Assembly (NCBI GenBank): GCA_003134965.1
Contig: PLDA01000001.1
Location: forward strand, 186,001 to 250,000
Direction: 5' to 3'
DNA from: Vulcanimicrobium winogradskyi
Lineage (GTDB): Bacteria > Vulcanimicrobiota > Vulcanimicrobiia > Vulcanimicrobiales > Vulcanimicrobiaceae
Length of the DNA: 64,000 bases
In this document: one piece after another, positions 59,837 to 64,000 of the stretch
Position numbering within the stretch: position 1 is the first letter of the stretch
Layout: the number at the start of each line of letters is the position of its first letter
Program-made: the position numbers and the translations under genes
The notes under the pieces: model-generated
The model's database searches: none
Seen by the model: the letters and a program-made list of their open reading frames with translations, nothing else
Told to the model about the DNA's origin: nothing

Positions 59837-60280
59837 ATGGCAGCGCGGTCAAGGGCCGCTCTCGCGTCCGCGGACGCCGGGGTGCCCCCCAAGGTAACCG
59901 ACTTCCCCTCCGAGCTGTGGGGCGACCGTGTGTTCACGGGCGAGATCAAGACCAAGACCGTGTTTCCGGCCCTCGTCCTCCAAATGCTCCATGCCCAGCC
60001 CGACAGCGGCTACGGATTGATGCAGCGGATCGGCACCCTCGGCGGCATCTTCCCGGTTAATCCGAATACGATCTACCCGCTGCTCCGGCGGCTCGAAGAG
60101 CGCGGGTTCATCCGCGGCGAACTCGACGCTTCCACCAAACGCGGGACGACGCTGTACCACATCACGGAGCCCGGCGAAGAACGGCTCCTGACCATCAAAG
60201 CCAACTTCAAGCCTTACCTCACAAACCTGATCGCGGCGATGCAACGACTCCGCCGTGACCTGTACGGAGAGACGTCATGA
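59837..60280 (+). CDS. PadR-family transcriptional regulator
   Basis: A 147-residue winged-helix repressor. The core is FPALVLQMLHAQPDSGYGLM, NPNTIYPLLRRLEERGFIRG and RGTTLYHITEPGEERLLTI, with a C-terminal dimerisation helix. About 40 extra residues precede the usual start. The promoter places transcription start at the ATG, so translation is probably leaderless. The stop overlaps the acyl-CoA dehydrogenase ATG (ATGA). It likely controls this fatty-acid cluster in response to an acyl-CoA or similar ligand, by context. Confidence 0.92.
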   Translation: MAARSRAALASADAGVPPKVTDFPSELWGDRVFTGEIKTKTVFPALVLQMLHAQPDSGYGLMQRIGTLGGIFPVNPNTIYPLLRRLEERGFIRGELDASTKRGTTLYHITEPGEERLLTIKANFKPYLTNLIAAMQRLRRDLYGETS

Positions 60281-62097
60281 GCACCTACCGCGCGCCCCTG
60301 CGCGACATGCAGTTCGTCCTGCGCGAACTCGCCGGCGTCGAGGAGATCGCGAAGCTCCCCGGTTACGAGGACACGACGGACGTTCTCGACGCGATTCTGG
60401 AGGAAGCGGCGACGTTCGCGAGCGAGGTCCTCGGCCCGCTCAATCAATCGGGCGACAAGGAAGGCTGCACGTGGAACGACGGCGTCGTCACGACGCCGAA
60501 GGGTTTCAAAGAAGCGTACAAGAGCTTCGCGAAGGCGGGCTGGATCGGTCTGCCCGTGCCGGCCGAGTTCGGCGGACAGGGCTTGCCGCAGCTCATGCTC
60601 GGGCCGACGCTCGAGATGTGGAACGCCGCGAACATCGGCTTCGCGAACGGCCCGCTGCTCAATCAGGGTGCGATCGAGGCGATCGAGCAGTTCGGTAGCG
60701 ACGAACAGAAGCAGACCTACATCCACAAGCTGGTGAGCGGCGAGTGGACCGGCACGATGTGCCTCACGGAACCGCAGGCCGGTTCGGACCTCGCGCAGGT
60801 GCGCACGTCGGCAACGCCGGACGGCGACCACTACCGCGTCAAGGGCCAGAAGATCTTCATCACGTTCGGCGAGCACGACATGGCGCCGAACATCATCCAC
60901 CTCGTCCTCGCGCGCCTCCCCGGCGCACCCGAAGGGACGAAGGGCATCTCGATGTTCATCGTGCCGAAGGTGCTGGTGAACGCCGACGGATCGCTCGGCG
61001 CGCGCAACGACGTCAAGTGCGCCGGCATCGAGCACAAGATGGGGATCAACGCGAACCCGACTTGCACGCTGAACTACGGCGAGAGCGGTGAGGGTGCGAT
61101 CGGCTACCTCGTCGGCGAGGCGAACCGTGGCCTCGAGTACATGTTCGTGATGATGAACGCGGCGCGCTTCAGCGTCGGCGTCCAGGGACTTGCGATCGCC
61201 GACCGCGCGTACCAGCACGCGGTCGAGTACGCCAAGGAACGCATCCAGTTCCGCGACGCTGCGTCGCGCGACCCCAAGCCGGTCGCGATCATCAAGCATC
61301 CCGACGTGCGCCGCATGCTGCTGTGGTGCAAGTCGAATATCGAAGCGATGCGCGCGCTGGCTTACGTGACCGCGGCCTCCCTCGACTACGCGCACAAGTC
61401 CGAAGACGAAGCCGTGCGCAAGGAGCACAAGGCGTTCGTCGAGCTGATGATCCCCGTCGTCAAGGGGTGGTTGACCGAGAACTCGCAGGTCGTCGCGTCG
61501 ACCGCGCTCCAGGTGTTCGGCGGGATGGGCTACATCGAAGAGACCGGGATCGCGCAGCAGTACCGCGACGTGCGCATCACGACGATCTACGAAGGCACCA
61601 CCGGGATCCAGGCGCTCGACCTCGTCGGCCGCAAGCTGGTGCGCGACATGGGCGCCAGCGCGACCAAGGTCCTCAAACAGATGGGCAAATTCGCCAAAGA
61701 GCTCGAGTCGTCGGAGAACGCCGAGGTCAAGGCGCTCGCGCAGCCGCTCGCCGAGGCCGTCAAGGGGCTCGGCGACACCGCGCAGTTCATCGGGATGACC
61801 GCGATGGGCGACCTGCACAAGGCGTTCGCCAATTCGGTTCCGTTCATGAACTTCTTCGGGATCGTCGCCGGCGGCTGGCAGCTCTTCCGCGGCGCGAAGA
61901 TCGCCGCCGAAAAGCTGGCGGCGGGCGACTCCGATCCGTTCTTCACCGCGAAGATCCAAACCGCGACCTACTACGCGCACAACGTCCTCTCGCAGGCAGC
62001 GTGGCTGCAGAAGCAGATCGTCGAGGGTTCGGGCGACGTGATGGCCGGCACGGACGACAACTTCGAAGTCGAGCGCCGCGCGCTCGTCACCGCATAA
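60277..62097 (+). CDS. acyl-CoA dehydrogenase (FadE type, long form)
   Basis: A 606-residue FAD enzyme catalysing the first step of beta-oxidation. FAD/substrate motifs are MCLTEPQAGSDLAQVRTSA and KIFITFGEHD, and the catalytic Glu439 is in ITTIYEGTTGIQALDLVG. After about residue 470 there is an extra C-terminal helical domain (MGKFAKELESSENAEVKALA onwards), as in the approximately 600-residue bacterial long-form acyl-CoA dehydrogenases. It is co-translated with PadR and followed after 17 nt by the FadB-type enzyme. Confidence 0.95.
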   Translation: MSTYRAPLRDMQFVLRELAGVEEIAKLPGYEDTTDVLDAILEEAATFASEVLGPLNQSGDKEGCTWNDGVVTTPKGFKEAYKSFAKAGWIGLPVPAEFGGQGLPQLMLGPTLEMWNAANIGFANGPLLNQGAIEAIEQFGSDEQKQTYIHKLVSGEWTGTMCLTEPQAGSDLAQVRTSATPDGDHYRVKGQKIFITFGEHDMAPNIIHLVLARLPGAPEGTKGISMFIVPKVLVNADGSLGARNDVKCAGIEHKMGINANPTCTLNYGESGEGAIGYLVGEANRGLEYMFVMMNAARFSVGVQGLAIADRAYQHAVEYAKERIQFRDAASRDPKPVAIIKHPDVRRMLLWCKSNIEAMRALAYVTAASLDYAHKSEDEAVRKEHKAFVELMIPVVKGWLTENSQVVASTALQVFGGMGYIEETGIAQQYRDVRITTIYEGTTGIQALDLVGRKLVRDMGASATKVLKQMGKFAKELESSENAEVKALAQPLAEAVKGLGDTAQFIGMTAMGDLHKAFANSVPFMNFFGIVAGGWQLFRGAKIAAEKLAAGDSDPFFTAKIQTATYYAHNVLSQAAWLQKQIVEGSGDVMAGTDDNFEVERRALVTA

Positions 62098-62114
62098 AAC
62101 CAGGCAGAAAGACC

Positions 62115-64000
62115 ATGAGCGATAGCAACAAAGTGCGTGCGACGGACGCCGGCGACGGCATCCGGCTGATCACCCTCGACAATCCTCCCGTGAACGCGCT
62201 CGGATACGCGCTCTGCGCCGAGCTGGTCCCGCTGGTCGAAGCGGCCGCCAAGGACGCAACGGTCAACACGGTTGTCTTCACCGGTGCGAACGGGATGTTC
62301 AGCGGCGGCGCCGACGTCAATGATTTCTCGACCCCGCCGACCGCCGAGACGAAGACCGTCCGCGACGTGATCGAAGCGATGGAGCGCAGCAACAAGACGT
62401 TCGTCGCGGCGATCGACGGCAACGCGCTGGGCGGCGGCTTCGAGCTGGCGCTCGCGTGCGACTATCGCGTCGCAACCTCGAAGTCGCGCGTCGGCCTGCC
62501 GGAGATCAAGCTGGGCTTGCTCCCGGGTGCCGGCGGAACGCAGCGCCTGCCGCGCCTGATCGGTGCGAACGACGCGCTGCAGATGATGCTCAAGGGCGAG
62601 ATGGTCAAAGCCCCCGACGCGCTCGCCAAGAAGATCCTCGACGAGGTCGTTGAGAGCGATGCTGTCGCGGCCGCCGAGAAGTACGCCGGCAAGCCGAAGC
62701 GCCGCATCTCCGCGATGAAGACCGAGCTTGGCGTCGCCAATCTCGGTCTTTTCGCGACGCCGTTCGTGGTCGCGCAAGCGCACATGATGGTGCCGCTCGA
62801 AGAGAACGGCGGGTTTGCCGCGCACAAGCTGATCGACGCCGTGCAAGCCGCGATCGAGCTGCCGTTCGCGCGCGGTTGGGCGCGCGAGATGCGGCTGTTC
62901 ATGGAGCTCGTCGTCTCGCCGCAGTCGGCCGCGCTGCGCCACGTGTTCTTCGCCGAGCGCGAGCTCTCGAAGGTCCCGGGGCTGCCGAAGACCGAGCCGC
63001 TCGAGATCAAGAAGGCCGCCGTCATCGGCGCCGGCACGATGGGCACCGGGATCGCGATCGTCTTCGCCGAGGCCGGGATCCCGGTCACCGTGATCGAGAC
63101 CAAGGACGAAGCGGTCGAGAAGTCCCGCGAGATGATCTTCGGGATGTTCAAGTATCAGGTCGACAAGGGCCGGCTCTCGCAAGAGGACGCCTGGAAGCGC
63201 GCCAACTCGATCTCGTTCGAGACGGATTTCTCCGAGCTCGGCGACGTCGACATCGTGGTCGAGGCCGTCTTCGAGTCGATGCCGGTGAAAAAAGAGGTCT
63301 TCGCAAAGCTCGACGCTGCGACGAAGCCCGAGGCGATCCTCGCCTCGAACACGTCGACGCTCGACATCGACGAGATCGCCGCCGCGACGAAGCGCCCGGG
63401 CAAGGTGCTGGGTTTGCACTTCTTCGCACCGGCGAACATCATGAAGCTGCTCGAGATCGTGCGCGGCAAGGAGACCTCGCCGCAGACGCTCACCACCGGG
63501 ATCGCACTCGGCAAGAAGCTGCGCAAAGTCGCGGTCGTCTCCGGGAACGCGTTCGGCTTCATCGGCAACCGGATGCTGTTCGAATACGAAGCGCAAGCGG
63601 TGCAGCTGGCCGAAGAGGGCGTGAGCCCGGCCCGCATCGACAAGGTGATGAAGGCGAAGTTCGGTTTCGCGATGGGGCCGTTCGCGGTCGCCGATCTGTC
63701 GGGGCTCGACGTCTACAACTTCATCTCGCAGTCGCAGCACGGCACGCCGCTCGGACGGATCCCGATCATCGCGAAGCTGGTCGAACAGGGCCGGCTCGGA
63801 CAGAAGAGCGGCGCCGGGTTCTTCAAATACGACAAAGCGGTCGGCAAGGGCCGCGAAGCGATCCCGGATCCCGAGGTCGAGCAGCTGATCGCGCAGCTCG
63901 CGAAGGAAGCCGGGATCCCGCAGAATCCGAACGTGACCGACGAGGAGATCATCGCCCGCTGCACGCGCGCGCTCGCCGACAGCGGCGCCGAGCTCGTGCG
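62115..64000 (+). CDS. bifunctional enoyl-CoA hydratase/3-hydroxyacyl-CoA dehydrogenase (FadB-like), runs off window end
   Basis: The 628 visible codons hold a crotonase domain first (FTGANGMFSGGADVNDFS, GNALGGGFELALACDYRVAT, GLPEIKLGLLPGAGGTQRLP) and then a 3-hydroxyacyl-CoA dehydrogenase domain (AAVIGAGTMGTGIAIVFAEA near residue 300, LHFFAPANIMKLLEIVRG, and VSGNAFGFIGNRM). The order matches FadB/peroxisomal multifunctional proteins. It performs the second and third steps of beta-oxidation. The frame is open to the last base; the C-terminus is missing. A thiolase gene may follow outside the window. Confidence 0.95.
   Translation, partial: MSDSNKVRATDAGDGIRLITLDNPPVNALGYALCAELVPLVEAAAKDATVNTVVFTGANGMFSGGADVNDFSTPPTAETKTVRDVIEAMERSNKTFVAAIDGNALGGGFELALACDYRVATSKSRVGLPEIKLGLLPGAGGTQRLPRLIGANDALQMMLKGEMVKAPDALAKKILDEVVESDAVAAAEKYAGKPKRRISAMKTELGVANLGLFATPFVVAQAHMMVPLEENGGFAAHKLIDAVQAAIELPFARGWAREMRLFMELVVSPQSAALRHVFFAERELSKVPGLPKTEPLEIKKAAVIGAGTMGTGIAIVFAEAGIPVTVIETKDEAVEKSREMIFGMFKYQVDKGRLSQEDAWKRANSISFETDFSELGDVDIVVEAVFESMPVKKEVFAKLDAATKPEAILASNTSTLDIDEIAAATKRPGKVLGLHFFAPANIMKLLEIVRGKETSPQTLTTGIALGKKLRKVAVVSGNAFGFIGNRMLFEYEAQAVQLAEEGVSPARIDKVMKAKFGFAMGPFAVADLSGLDVYNFISQSQHGTPLGRIPIIAKLVEQGRLGQKSGAGFFKYDKAVGKGREAIPDPEVEQLIAQLAKEAGIPQNPNVTDEEIIARCTRALADSGAELV

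Noticed and set aside
1..64000. CRISPR arrays, transposases, integrases and prophage structural genes
   Set aside because: No regularly spaced repeats and no recognisable recombinase or phage proteins were found on reading both strands.

Overview
The window is 64 kb of GC-rich (roughly two-thirds G+C by eye), gene-dense bacterial chromosome. It has no rRNA, CRISPR array, transposase or integrase. Genes are packed into runs whose stop and start codons overlap (ATGA, GTGA, TTGA), GTG and TTG starts are frequent, and many genes lack a clear Shine-Dalgarno. An RND pump, PBP4-type carboxypeptidase, TldD/TldE, a flotillin/PspA set and a stalk-domain (copper amine oxidase N-terminal-like) protein suggest a two-membraned bacterium outside the best-studied phyla. 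The mix recalls uncultured groups such as Candidatus Eremiobacterota, but that is an inference from style, not a proven assignment.

Layout. 1-11.7 kb: the start of a gamma-glutamyltransferase, three paralogous peptide-binding proteins and two pairs of Opp/Dpp-type permeases, one pair preceded by a beta-keto acid cleavage enzyme; no ATPase subunits are present. A patch at 7.5-8.9 kb looks less GC-rich and acquired. It holds a zinc-ribbon/HNH nuclease that appears frameshifted and a cluster of DnaA-box-like 9-mers. 11.7-19.4 kb: an ECF sigma/anti-sigma pair followed by oxidative-stress functions (MsrB, a DyP peroxidase with a membrane partner, a Fur-family regulator divergent from a 2-Cys peroxiredoxin and a thioredoxin-like protein). 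A truncated second msrB start lies on the far side of the DyP pair. 19.4-24.7 kb: tRNA-Leu(GAG) with promoter and terminator, a large inverted repeat, an RND pump with extra membrane helices and a stalk-domain protein.

24.7-40 kb: a coupled run of SDR, GT39 glycosyltransferase, M1 aminopeptidase with HEAT repeats and PBP4; then TldD/TldE, a threonine-aldolase-like enzyme, a class III cyclase, an ACT-malic enzyme fusion, a response regulator and a MocR-type regulator. 40-47.4 kb: a beta-propeller/phosphoesterase, DoxX, a RES-Xre toxin-antitoxin pair, a DDAH-fold protein lacking catalytic residues, a phosphoesterase and an ABC-2 exporter. 47.4-57.9 kb: cytochrome P460, tandem TlpA-TPR proteins, an NfeD-flotillin-PspA membrane-stress set, an HTH-metallo-beta-lactamase fusion, thioredoxin reductase, a hotdog thioesterase and small secreted proteins. 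58-64 kb: fatty acid degradation (acyl-CoA ligase; divergent PadR regulator, acyl-CoA dehydrogenase and a FadB-type enzyme running off the end). The PadR gene has a strong promoter that predicts a leaderless transcript and an inverted repeat between its -35 and -10.

The most unusual points are the truncated msrB copy flanking the DyP cassette, the extra-helix RND pump, the DDAH-like pseudoenzyme, the TlpA-TPR duplication beside cytochrome P460, and a small dispersed repeat family that entered the acyl-CoA ligase reading frame and supplies the stop codon of the PspA-like gene.
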